DNA of 64,000 nt from Bog-756 sp963753905. Its GTDB lineage: Bacteria > Actinomycetota > Acidimicrobiia > Acidimicrobiales > RAAP-2. This document shows positions 54,560 to 62,384 of the stretch, piece by piece. Under the pieces are notes generated by a model that saw only the letters and a program-made list of their open reading frames with translations, was not told the DNA's origin and made no database searches. How positions within the stretch are numbered: position 1 is the first letter of the stretch; each line of letters opens with the position of its first letter. The DNA lies in assembly GCA_963753905.1 (NCBI GenBank), contig CAVWDZ010000001.1:3124491-3188490 (forward strand). Direction: 5' to 3'. Both the position numbers and the translations under genes were made by a program.

Positions 54560-55600
54560 TCACGGGAAGATCGCTACGCCCTCCGGGTGCACGCCAACTG
54601 TGACCGTCTTGAAGACCGTGTTGGTGGCTATGTCGATGACCCACACCCTGTCATAGCTACGATCGGTCACATACGCTGTTGTGCTGTTGGGGGTGATGGC
54701 CACCTGTGTCGGAATGCCATCAAGCTTAAAGGTCTTGACTGCGTGGGTGGCTGTGTTGATTACGCTCAGAGCGCTCGAATAGTCGGCCACATAAGCCTTG
54801 GTCCCGTTGGGGGTGAAGGCCACGCCCTCGGGCCCGTTACCACCTACATGGATGGTATTGACGACGGCGTTGGTAGACGTGTTGATCACGCTCACAGTGT
54901 TGTTGTACTCGTTAGTCACGTAAGCCCTTGTCCCGTTCGGGCTGATGGCCACACCTTGTGGTGCAACGCCTACGCCGATGGTGTCAGTGACTGTATTGGT
55001 CACGGTGTTGATCACGCTCACGGTGCTGGGTTGGCCGCTGGCCGGGTCACCCGTGTTTGTTACGTATACAGCTGAACCATTGGGCGTGATTGCCACTCCA
55101 AATGGGGATTCTCCAACGGTCACAGTCGCAACGACAGCGTTGGTGGATGTGTTGATCACGCTCAAGGTCCCTGGACCTGAACTCGTATCGTAAGGATACG
55201 TATTGGTTACATAGGCCCATTCGCCATTGGGTGAAATGGCTACCCCGTAGGGCTGACTTCCGACCGCTACGGTTTTGACGACTGTATTGGCCACGGTGTT
55301 GATTACGCTCACAGTGCCGGAGTTGTTGACTACGTAAGCCCTGGTCCCGTTGGGGGTAACGGCAACACCCACCGGCTTTACCCCCACCTGGATGGTGGCC
55401 GTCACGGTGTTGGTGGCCGTGTTGATCACGCTCACCGAGTGGGAGTTGAGATTGGCCACATAGGCAATGGCTGGCGAAGAGGCACTCGCTTCGGAACCGC
55501 TCGTGGCGACCAGGCTCACTACGGTCAACACCAGCACACCCAGAGCCGCTATCTGCCTTATGGACCTACTCCACAGACTGATCCCGCTCACTCCGAACAT
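54560..55600 (-). CDS. Secreted YVTN-family beta-propeller protein
   Basis: The 346-residue protein has a signal peptide (IRQIAALGVLVLTVVSLVAT) and seven repeats of about 42 residues, each like AYVTNEYNNTVSVINTSTNA then a VGVAPQGVAISPNGTR unit: the YVTN beta-propeller. Such proteins sit on the cell surface or are secreted; some bind carbohydrate or protein. AAGGAGG precedes the ATG. It is convergent with lsr2 copy 2. Confidence 0.9.
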   Translation of the reverse strand: MFGVSGISLWSRSIRQIAALGVLVLTVVSLVATSGSEASASSPAIAYVANLNSHSVSVINTATNTVTATIQVGVKPVGVAVTPNGTRAYVVNNSGTVSVINTVANTVVKTVAVGSQPYGVAISPNGEWAYVTNTYPYDTSSGPGTLSVINTSTNAVVATVTVGESPFGVAITPNGSAVYVTNTGDPASGQPSTVSVINTVTNTVTDTIGVGVAPQGVAISPNGTRAYVTNEYNNTVSVINTSTNAVVNTIHVGGNGPEGVAFTPNGTKAYVADYSSALSVINTATHAVKTFKLDGIPTQVAITPNSTTAYVTDRSYDRVWVIDIATNTVFKTVTVGVHPEGVAIFP

Positions 55601-55884
55601 TGGACCTCCTTAGCCGCCCCCAACGGATCGGTGCCCGTTGTCTGCGCCCTGCAGACAGTAGCTCTGGGTCATGGAGGCGACGACATGCGAACCTGCTACC
55701 TAGCCACTACCAGGGCTAACGCCCCTACGGAGTGAGATCGTTTTCACAGGTGCCGTCGCCCTTTGGACTCATACGATCCACCGCAATGCTCGGGAGCCCG
55801 AAGATGATCGGAATGGTCTCCTTGAGTGGTCAGGCCGGCCGCCATTCAACGTGGGATCGGCGCCACAAGGAAGGCGCCGGTTCC

Positions 55885-55914
55885 ATAGATGGCCAACTCA
55901 ACATGGTCATCTAT
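55885..55914 (+). repeat. Partial hairpin repeat (copy M)
   Basis: ATAGATGGCCA and its inverse TGGTCATCTAT, 8 bases apart, match the arms of the four-copy hairpin repeat, but the following core is absent. Stem position 5 is A-T here, G-C in copy D and G-T in copies A and C, a compensatory pattern. The rest of the gap 55601-55960 holds no supported gene. Confidence 0.6.
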
Positions 55915-55960
55915 GAAACCCAATCCTCAAATGGCGTTTTGGGCTACGTGGGCCAAACCC

Positions 55961-56485
55961 CTACGTGGCGGTGTCCATTCCGTTGGTGACAATGGTGACC
56001 ACGGCTCCCGGATGCAGTTGGGCCATGGCGTTGGCCTGAACACAGCTCCCGCCGTATACCTCGCTGATCTGAACGGTCTGGCCGGTCTGGGCGTCGACCT
56101 GTAGGCCGGTCCAGGTGACAGAGCAGCTCTGCACCTCGGCCGGCACACCCAGGGGAGGGACCGGCTGATTGGGGAGGGACACCGGTGCGGGAGCAGGTGC
56201 AGAGGTCGGAGCAGGCGTCACAACGGGAGCTGTCGCAACAACTGGCGCCGGAGCAGCGGGAGTTGTGACCGTCGCCGTGACAGGTGTGGTCGTCACTGGT
56301 GGGGGAGCAGGTGCAGCGACGACAACCGGCGCCGGAACGACATGGACCCGAACAGGCGGTGCTGGCACTATGACCTCGTTGACCGGTGGTGCAGCTGTGG
56401 CTGCAGCGTGGCTGCTGCCGCTCAGGGCAACGGCCCCTGTCGTGAGAGCCGCCATCGTGGCGATTGTGAGGACGATGCGCTTCAT
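55961..56485 (-). CDS. Secreted Ala/Pro-rich protein
   Basis: The 174-residue protein has a signal peptide (MKRIVLTIATMAALTTGAVA ... SHAAA), a long Pro/Ala/Val/Thr-rich stretch (about 30-110) and a small C-terminal domain with two cysteines (SCSVTWTGLQVDAQTGQTVQ ... GSCVQANAMAQLHPG). Such low-complexity stretches serve as wall-spanning spacers. AAGGAG precedes the ATG. Function unknown. Confidence 0.6.
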   Translation of the reverse strand: MKRIVLTIATMAALTTGAVALSGSSHAAATAAPPVNEVIVPAPPVRVHVVPAPVVVAAPAPPPVTTTPVTATVTTPAAPAPVVATAPVVTPAPTSAPAPAPVSLPNQPVPPLGVPAEVQSCSVTWTGLQVDAQTGQTVQISEVYGGSCVQANAMAQLHPGAVVTIVTNGMDTAT

Positions 56486-56764
56486 TTGCGCTCCTTGAGT
56501 TGGTTTGCCTTGCCCGAGCCCCCTGTTTTGGCCAATCGTCCTTGCTCTAGCGATCGGCAGAATCGGGACTCAGCTTTAGCTCGACCGCATGTTGACCAAC
56601 CAGGCTGTGCCGACAGGCACCGGAAGCGTCAGGTCTCAAATGGCGGCCGCCCGGTCGTGGTCATCTGTACGACGCGTGACTACACTGACGCCTGGGTCCA
56701 AAGGTGGCAGCGTATAACTGCTCTTGAGCTGGCCTTTGTTGGGTCAATGGGCCAGGAGACAGTG

Positions 56765-57598
56765 ATGAGCGATGTTTCGCATGGTCCCGGCTGGTGGCAG
56801 GCCAGCGATGGCAAGTGGTATGCACCGGAGCTGCATCCGAACTATCAACCGCCGGTTCCTCCGCCGCCGCCCCGTCAAACAGCGGTACCTCCGACCGAAC
56901 CGCAGTGGAGCCAGCAATCCCAGGGCCAGCCGAGATACTCACATGGAGGGTCGTCTCGGGTAGGTGCTGGGACTGGATTCTCCTTGGGATCTATAAAGCT
57001 GTTGCCTGGGATCGTGACAGGTGCCGGTGCTCTTCTCATTCTCGGTTCCGTCTTGCCTTGGGCGACAGTTTCAACTGCATTCCTATCGCTATCGGTCAAT
57101 GGAACTGCCGGCGACGGAGGCATCACGCTGACGCTCGGGATAGTCGCCCTCGTGATTGGGGTGCTTCTCGTCCGAGGATTCGTGGCAACGGGCTGGCTCA
57201 TCGGCGTCGGGGTCATTTTCCTGATAGCTCTCGGAGTCAGCCTTCATGACGCATCCGATGTGTCCTCGGTGTCTTCGCAGCTCTCGCAAGATGTGGGCGT
57301 GAGTGTCGGAATAGGACTTTGGCTCTGCCTTCTTGCATCGGTATCTGGCCTTGTGGCCACAATCGTTATCTTTACTCAGCGTCGTAAAGTTGAGCAGTCT
57401 GGCCGGTCCGCATCATTCGTAGCTGGAGCGGAGCCCACTGGCGGAGGACAGGGTGCTCCCTATGGGGCGCAGACGTCACCACCTGGTCCCGGCTGGTGGC
57501 AGGCCTCCAACGGGGCTTGGTACCCGCCAGAATCCCACCCGAATTTTGTTATGCCCATGCCTCCCACCAACGATTCTCCTGGGACGCCACCGCACTAG
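56765..57598 (+). CDS. Four-TM membrane protein with two GWWQAS motifs
   Basis: From the ATG at 56765 (AGGAGA upstream) the 277-residue protein starts GPGWWQASDGKWYAPELHP, has a Pro/Gln linker, four TM segments (about 83-103, 120-141, 147-165 and 188-210) and ends with a second motif GPGWWQASNGAWYPPESHP. Motif copies at both cytosolic ends of a membrane protein suggest it is a binding module. Function unknown. Confidence 0.68.
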   Translation: MSDVSHGPGWWQASDGKWYAPELHPNYQPPVPPPPPRQTAVPPTEPQWSQQSQGQPRYSHGGSSRVGAGTGFSLGSIKLLPGIVTGAGALLILGSVLPWATVSTAFLSLSVNGTAGDGGITLTLGIVALVIGVLLVRGFVATGWLIGVGVIFLIALGVSLHDASDVSSVSSQLSQDVGVSVGIGLWLCLLASVSGLVATIVIFTQRRKVEQSGRSASFVAGAEPTGGGQGAPYGAQTSPPGPGWWQASNGAWYPPESHPNFVMPMPPTNDSPGTPPH

Positions 57599-57713
57599 TT
57601 ATCGGCATTTCGGCGACGGACTTACCCTATTTGATCAAGTGTCGACTTCGATTGGTACAACATTGATAGTCAGTGATTCATCGTGATGAAGTTTTATTCC
57701 CTAAGGGGCGTTG

Positions 57714-58214
57714 ATGGCACAGTCGAAGAGTTTCACTGTGACAAGTAGGCAGCTTCTCGCAGGCGGCGCCGTGGTGCTGTTGCTGGCCGCCGCATTCATT
57801 GTCGGCCGAGTCACTGCACCAAAGACCAATGTGGACACTGCCCCCGTCACCTCAACTTCCACGACCCATCCCGTAACTACAAGTTCCAGCACGTCGTCCA
57901 CGACGTCCACTGCTCCTTCCCCCACGACGACCACCCAGGCAGCTGGCCCATCGCTCGCCACCTGCACATCGGCAGTGACTGGCGTCTACAACGGGGATCC
58001 CTCGAATCCTCAGTTCGGGGCCGGAACCCTTTCTAGCGAGCAGCCTGTCGCCTACGGATGTGAGAACCAGACGATGCTGGCTCAGGCCATGCAGAACGCT
58101 GTCGGCCCCCTGAACGCAAACGACAGCAATCTTGTGCCTAATAGCGATGTCCTGATTGTCGTGAGGGACGTGTGCAACAACTGGCCAAGTGGACCACTCT
58201 GCGTGAATGGGTGA
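57714..58214 (+). CDS. Secreted or membrane-anchored small hypothetical protein
   Basis: The 166-residue protein has one N-terminal TM (LLAGGAVVLLLAAAFIVGRV), a Thr/Ser/Pro-rich linker (residues about 38-75) and a small outer domain with three cysteines (TCTSAVTGVYNGDPSNPQFG; GCENQTML; VCNNWPSGPLCVNG). The ATG at 57714 follows AAGGGG; a TTG lies one codon upstream. Same TM-linker-outer-domain layout as the lipoproteins in this element. Function unknown. Confidence 0.55.
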   Translation: MAQSKSFTVTSRQLLAGGAVVLLLAAAFIVGRVTAPKTNVDTAPVTSTSTTHPVTTSSSTSSTTSTAPSPTTTTQAAGPSLATCTSAVTGVYNGDPSNPQFGAGTLSSEQPVAYGCENQTMLAQAMQNAVGPLNANDSNLVPNSDVLIVVRDVCNNWPSGPLCVNG

Positions 58215-58285
58215 TAGGCGTTTCGGGATACCCCAGACGACCTAGAGGCTCATCCAGCAGTGACCGTCCCACCTTCAACCGCTGA

Positions 58286-58300
58286 CGATTGGGATTAGAC
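58286..58300 (+). repeat. Shared 15-mer at truncated methylase end
   Basis: CGATTGGGATTAGAC occurs here and at 34782-34796, after the exported-protein gene at 34834. On the minus strand it supplies the TAA stop of the truncated methyltransferase, so it may mark a join. Confidence 0.45.
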
Positions 58301-59029
58301 GGCGCACTCTTTGTCAGCCAGGGCGAGAGCCTGGGAGACGGGGCTAGTGCCTTGGAAACGCTCGGATGCACTGTCAAAGGATTCCGTATCGTCGAGAAAG
58401 ATCGCCACGGCACGCTTGACGCCGTCGCCGACGGTGAGAACAGACGACGTGATCGACAGATTGGCTACGGAGAAGCCGAGCCCCTCAACGAGCGGCTGGC
58501 CGGAGAGTTTGAGCAGGTGCTGGCCACTTGACGTTGCTTCGGCCCAGTCTGAGCGGGCGGGCACGCCAAAGCGGAGTTCCTGGGTTGCGAGCAAGCCAGT
58601 ATTGCGAATGCCCGGCATGTCGGACTCAACCTCAGGAAGCATGGTCAGCAGGAACCGCAGTGCATGATGCCGAGTTGGCTCAGCAAGAGCGGCGGAAGCC
58701 AGTCGCTCGACCTGGGAGACGGCGAGGTCGTTGAGGAGGGTTGGATGGTCACCTACGGGTCCGCAGATCGTCAATGAGATGTCCCCGTTCTCGGGATAGC
58801 CAACGATCAACAGCAAGGGACTGGGACGCCGATTCTGACGACCCGTCCAGAGCTTGCGCACATCGTCCGCCTTTGGGCGACCGCCGCAGGAAGCAAGGAC
58901 GACTTCGAGAGGATGGTCGCCCTTCCCAAGGAACAGCAGCGATGGCTTGAGCGCCTTGGGAGCACCGTCAGGGGCACTCCACTTTCTCGGATCGAGATCG
59001 CTGAGGAAGTCGTCTTCCCAACCTTCCAC
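58295..59029 (-). pseudogene. Truncated N-terminal piece of a large DNA methyltransferase
   Basis: The 244-residue frame reads FLGKGDHPLEVVLASCGGRP, then ADDVRKLWTGRQNRRPSPLL, LPEVESDMPGIRNTGLLATQ, ELRFGVPARSDW and ends FQGTSPVSQALALADKE. I recognise this as the N-terminal region of large Eco57I-like/BREX-type class I DNA methyltransferase-restriction proteins that normally run past 1000 residues. It stops abruptly, with the TAA inside a 15-mer repeated elsewhere, before the methylase motifs. Remnant of a restriction or defence system; the exact family should be checked. Confidence 0.5.
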
Positions 59030-59197
59030 GTGCCGTTCCTCTCGTTCGTCTCGCTACTTCCCTCTCAACGTTACGAGATCATCGTCACAATGGGGCGGTT
59101 GCTTTCAGAAATCGAGGCGATCGCCCAGGTGCTTGAGCAGCAAGTCGCTCGTCAACTCGACCAACCGACCTATTGGTCGACCAACACAAGTTCAATG

Positions 59198-59578
59198 TCA
59201 CGTCACCTCTGAAGGCAGGCATACTAGACACGGAAAGCGCCCACTCCCGAGTGCCGTCTGGATATTCGCCGACTCAATCTCGGCTGCGTCTCCACCTCGC
59301 CTCACGACCTTGTCCTGCCCGCTTTGAAGTGCTTCACAGGTGGGGGTCTTGTGAAAGGCCGCACTCCAACCTCGGGTCATGTAGACGACCATCGGGTACT
59401 GGTGCGGCTTACAGCGATAGCAGTAGGGAAGGCCATCCGGTTCACAGGGCTCTCCACTGAACCACCAAGTGGTCTCATCTCGATCGAGCAATGGGGCGGA
59501 AGGGCGCACGTCGTCCACGGAGGAGGATATCGACCTGGACACCATCGAAACTTGAGTAGTCGACTCCCATCCCACCAT
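59198..59578 (-). CDS. Hypothetical Cys-rich protein
   Basis: The 126-residue frame has two Cys pairs (PYCYRCKP near 53 and FPCLVCLP near the end) and TPTCEALQSGQDKVVRRGGD followed by IQTALGSGRF. This looks like a small zinc-binding actinobacterial protein; the later part resembles short domains that end in CxxC. The start lies inside repeat copy F, so the first codons may have come from joining; an ATG at 59545 is an alternative. Function unknown. Confidence 0.45.
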   Translation of the reverse strand: MVGWESTTQVSMVSRSISSSVDDVRPSAPLLDRDETTWWFSGEPCEPDGLPYCYRCKPHQYPMVVYMTRGWSAAFHKTPTCEALQSGQDKVVRRGGDAAEIESANIQTALGSGRFPCLVCLPSEVT

Positions 59579-59660
59579 TAGCGATCGATCTCGCCGTGGG
59601 GCCCCAGGCAGGTGTCGTAATGGTCGGATTGGGTAGAGGATTGGTTAACCCAGAATCCGA
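59563..59660 (+). repeat. Second intergenic repeat family, copy F
   Basis: TCCCATCCCACCATTAGCGA, TCGATCTCG, GTGGGGCCCCAGGCAGG and TGTCGTAATGGTCGG match copy E most closely. It separates the Cys-rich protein from the border integrase, the last module boundary before attR. Confidence 0.7.
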
Positions 59661-59665
59661 TTCAG

Positions 59666-60826
59666 TCAGCCTCCACTGAGCATGCGCTCCTGGGCTTCGG
59701 TCAGATCTACCACACGCTTTACCCGATGGCGGTATACCTGTGCCAGCATCCTGACGTCCTTGTGACCCAGCATATCGGCTACCTCTTCGAGGGGGCTTCC
59801 ACCATCTACCAGAAGCGAAGCCGTCGAGTGTCGTAGTTCATACGGCGTAATGGGTTCGATCTCAGCCTTTTCGCACAATCGACGGACCTCTCGGCGAAGG
59901 TTCGACGGGTCGATAGGTCGGCCGATTTCATTGCAGAACACAAGACCGAAGTCCTCCCAAACCGGAGCCGCCAGTCTGTCGGCCTTCTGACGGACCTTGT
60001 GAGATCGCAGTGCCTCCATTACGAGCGCTGGCGTGGCGAGAACCCGATCGGACTTAGTCTTTGTGGGACCAATCACCATTCTGCCGTTTGGAAGCACCCT
60101 GCGGGACTGGCGAACCGTGAGAGTGCCTTCCTCGAAATCGATGGCGTCCCATGGGAGGCCCGTCGCCTCCCCGGGTCGGAGCCCGCAGTGCAACATCAGA
60201 ACAATCAGGGCGTAATGAAGATCGTCCACCGATGCTGCGATGAGCTTTCTCGCCTGTTCCGGCGTAAGGGAACGCCGTGAAGTTGGGGCCTTCGCCCCTA
60301 CCGGTATTCGGGTAAGTTTCGCTACATTGCGACCGATCATGTCCCGTCGCTCTGCCTCTGTCAGGACCTCAGCTAATGCCCGCCGAACCTTGACCAATGC
60401 CGAACGACCCAGAGGTCCCTTCCTCCCACCCCGCCCGGAGCGTTTCGGAGTCTTCCGGGTAGCCAGTCGATGGAGTTCCCCCTCAACGTCGGCCACCGTT
60501 AGGTCCCGAAGCCGCTTTCCCTTGATCTGATCAAGCTGAGCCAATGCCCAGCGATCGTGATCGGCAGTTCGAGGAGATTTCGCAGCGCCGACGTTCGCTT
60601 GCCACCATTGGATCCACGAACCAAGTCGAGTGTCGTCGCCAACAGGCAACCCGTCAGCAATCTGGCGGCGCAACTCATCAAGCTTCTCAGTGGCCTCCTT
60701 GCGGGTGGAGCCTGAGACTCTGCGCCGCTGACCCTGTTCGCCACGCACCTCGCCTCGCCAGCGCCCCGTGGCGCTCTCAAAGTAGACCGAACCCTCGCCG
60801 TGGCCGAGTTTCCGTGGACGTCCCAT
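59666..60826 (-). CDS. int: Site-specific tyrosine integrase of the element
   Basis: From the ATG at 60826 (AGAGGG upstream) the 386-residue protein has an N-terminal AP2-like arm-binding domain (GSVYFESATGRWRGEVRGE), a SAM-like core-binding domain and a catalytic domain with R217 (CGLRPGEA), K256 (GPTKTKSD), R332-H333 in YELRHS, H355 (MLGHKDV) and Y365 (AQVYRHR). The third pocket residue is Tyr329 where His is more common. It lies 135 bases inside attR and is the likely integrase for the tRNA-Ala site. Confidence 0.93.
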   Translation of the reverse strand: MGRPRKLGHGEGSVYFESATGRWRGEVRGEQGQRRRVSGSTRKEATEKLDELRRQIADGLPVGDDTRLGSWIQWWQANVGAAKSPRTADHDRWALAQLDQIKGKRLRDLTVADVEGELHRLATRKTPKRSGRGGRKGPLGRSALVKVRRALAEVLTEAERRDMIGRNVAKLTRIPVGAKAPTSRRSLTPEQARKLIAASVDDLHYALIVLMLHCGLRPGEATGLPWDAIDFEEGTLTVRQSRRVLPNGRMVIGPTKTKSDRVLATPALVMEALRSHKVRQKADRLAAPVWEDFGLVFCNEIGRPIDPSNLRREVRRLCEKAEIEPITPYELRHSTASLLVDGGSPLEEVADMLGHKDVRMLAQVYRHRVKRVVDLTEAQERMLSGG

Positions 60827-60852
60827 TGTCGAACCCTCTCTGGTCAGATCTC

Positions 60853-60896
60853 TGGGGGCACTCTTGGGGGCACTTTCACTCCCCCACTGACCCCCA
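60853..60896 (+). repeat. Candidate right arm-type integrase sites
   Basis: TGGGGGCAC at 60853-60861 and 60865-60873, then the inverted forms ACTCCCCCAC and TGACCCCCA (60888-60896). The same words occur near attL (11256-11276). They lie between the integrase start and attR, where arm sites and the integrase promoter are expected. Confidence 0.5.
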
Positions 60897-60961
60897 AGCA
60901 ACTAGCTCCTCCCTATAGTACCTGGTAGATGGGTCCGAGTGAGGACGAGTGTGGAATGTGA

Positions 60962-61010
60962 ACCTGCTTTGCAAGCAGGGGGTCACGGGTTCGAGTCCCG
61001 TCATCTCCAC
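60962..61010 (+). repeat. attR: 49-bp direct repeat, right copy
   Basis: Identical to 11150-11198. This is the 3' half of tRNA-Ala without its 5' half, so it is not a functional tRNA. It is followed by GTCG instead of CCA, showing that before insertion the host gene did not encode the terminal CCA here. Confidence 0.95.
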
Positions 61011-61442
61011 GTCGTTGTCAGAATCACAACGTTTTCCCTGTTCAGAGGCGGTATTTCATTGGCAATTGCCAACCAAGGCAAATGACGATGTGTTCGAACC
61101 CCTGCTTGTCGGGTGCGTGCGAGCAAATGACGCTGTTCGCGCCAGCAAGCAGTTGTCGGCAGACCCGAACGACTCGTGTCCCACCGGCCGGTGTTCGAAG
61201 GCCGACTCTGGGGAAATGAGCATTCCTTGAGACGACTGGGGAATGGGTGGGATGGCCGCCGAGGACGTGATAGCGGAGATCCATGGATTCAGCGAGCCCC
61301 ACTCAACGCCGACGTCATGGGCGGCGGGACTTGAGCAGTTACATGCCTCATCCGGGACGTCTGGGCTCATGCGGCGCTCCGATCAACGCTGACCGTCTAC
61401 GGAAGTAGACGCAGCCATAGTCGAGGCATGCCTGTGGCGAGA
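61011..61442. other. Gene-free stretch right of attR
   Basis: No supported gene in 432 bases. A 49-codon frame from an ATG at 61243 (GMAAEDVIAEIHGFSEPHST) has coding-like composition but no recognised family and could be a remnant left by earlier rearrangement at the attachment site. Confidence 0.3.
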
Positions 61443-62072
61443 TCAACCACGTCTCTGAACCGACACGTAGGGATTGTCTTTTACAAAAAACCGCCACTGA
61501 AGATCGGCGGCTTTGGTGATGCCTACACGCGCACCAATCGATATCTGTGACGATGCCAGCCGACTATGTAGTGTCAGTGTTAGCGGTTGTTTGGTTAAGT
61601 CGTGTCCGTTGAAATCCAAATCAATCGCCAGTGCCTGGCAAACTTTGCCGGGTCCGTTCGTCAGCGTTCTCTCTTTTGAAATCTTCGGACGGTTGGATCG
61701 AATTGTGTCCAGTCCACTGATGGGTTCAACCGCCCTTATCAAGACTGCCGAAGCATGACCTTCTTCCCCGGTTACGATGTTCATGCAATAGTGGATTCCG
61801 TAGCTGAAGTAGACATATAGGTAACCAGCTTCACCGAACATGACGCTGTTCCTCGGCGTCATTCCTCTGTAGCTATGGCTAGCAGGATCCAACTGGTCGT
61901 AGGCTTCAGTCTCAACTATTTTGCAGACGATTTTCTTGTTCCCAAGTCTTCGGTTTAGATAACAACCCAGCAGCCGTTTGGCCATCGAGTCGGGATTGCC
62001 ACTAAGGGCCTGGCTCAAGTTCCTCATCGCGTGATCGGATCGATTGTATTCCGCTGACCCTTCGAGCAACAT
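61443..62072 (-). CDS. DNA-3-methyladenine glycosylase (AAG/MPG family)
   Basis: The protein (up to 209 aa; a start at Met16 or Met30 is possible) has the AAG signature: KIVETEAYDQ with catalytic E56, ASHSYRGMTPRNSVMFGEAG, YLYVYFSYGIHYCMNIV and NGPGKVCQALAID. It removes alkylated purines in base-excision repair. The gene is visibly more AT-rich than its neighbours on both sides and uses A/T-ending codons, which suggests transfer from a low-GC organism. It lies next to attR. Confidence 0.92.
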   Translation of the reverse strand: MLLEGSAEYNRSDHAMRNLSQALSGNPDSMAKRLLGCYLNRRLGNKKIVCKIVETEAYDQLDPASHSYRGMTPRNSVMFGEAGYLYVYFSYGIHYCMNIVTGEEGHASAVLIRAVEPISGLDTIRSNRPKISKERTLTNGPGKVCQALAIDLDFNGHDLTKQPLTLTLHSRLASSQISIGARVGITKAADLQWRFFVKDNPYVSVQRRG

Positions 62073-62384
62073 CGAATCGGCTGGTGGCAGCCGCAGAGCG
62101 ACAAATGATGACCGATCTCATATCACTCCGGTTCCAACCGATCAGGACGTAGCAACCGCACGAGGTTCTCGCGACTAGGGCCAACGCGTCCGACTCGGTT
62201 GGCAGCGCAGAACTGGCGCCGATCATCAGTTGCAGAGTGAAAATCTTGAGGCTGCGAAAGCACTTCTCGGCTATGCGTTGCGGAGTCCCTCGGACATCGT
62301 CGACCACAGGCGGTCAGGCATGCCGACAGATGGTCGCGACTTCCAGATGTCCCTGTTAGTTGGAGGGCTAGATCAGTTGGCGAA
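62073..62384. other. Gene-free stretch
   Basis: About 310 bases between the glycosylase and the SDR gene. Short frames exist on both strands but none has a ribosome site, coding-like composition or a recognisable motif. Confidence 0.3.

Larger units (their letters stand above)
11150..61010. mobile_element. Integrated genomic island in tRNA-Ala, about 49.8 kb
   Basis: Borders are set by a 49-bp perfect direct repeat of the tRNA-Ala 3' half. A tyrosine integrase (59666-60826) lies just inside the right border, and excisionase-like and Rep-like genes lie just inside the left border. The interior is less GC-rich than the flanks, rich in repeats, duplicated genes and hypothetical proteins. Int, Xis-like and Rep-like genes recall actinobacterial integrative elements (AICEs), which also integrate in tRNA genes, but no FtsK/TraB-like translocase or phage structural gene was seen, so self-transfer is not supported. 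Confidence 0.9.

Noticed and set aside
56546..56570. CTAGCGATCGGCAGA as a repeat core
   Set aside because: Only about 9 bases match and the flanking parts are missing.
58913..59212. 99-codon plus-strand frame overlapping the methylase piece
   Set aside because: The opposing frame has clear family similarity; this one is its antisense.
60962..61010. Second tRNA-Ala
   Set aside because: Only the 3' half is present (no acceptor 5' strand or D arm); it is attR.
62002..62307. 101-codon minus-strand frame upstream of the glycosylase
   Set aside because: Overlaps the glycosylase start and has no motif or ribosome site.
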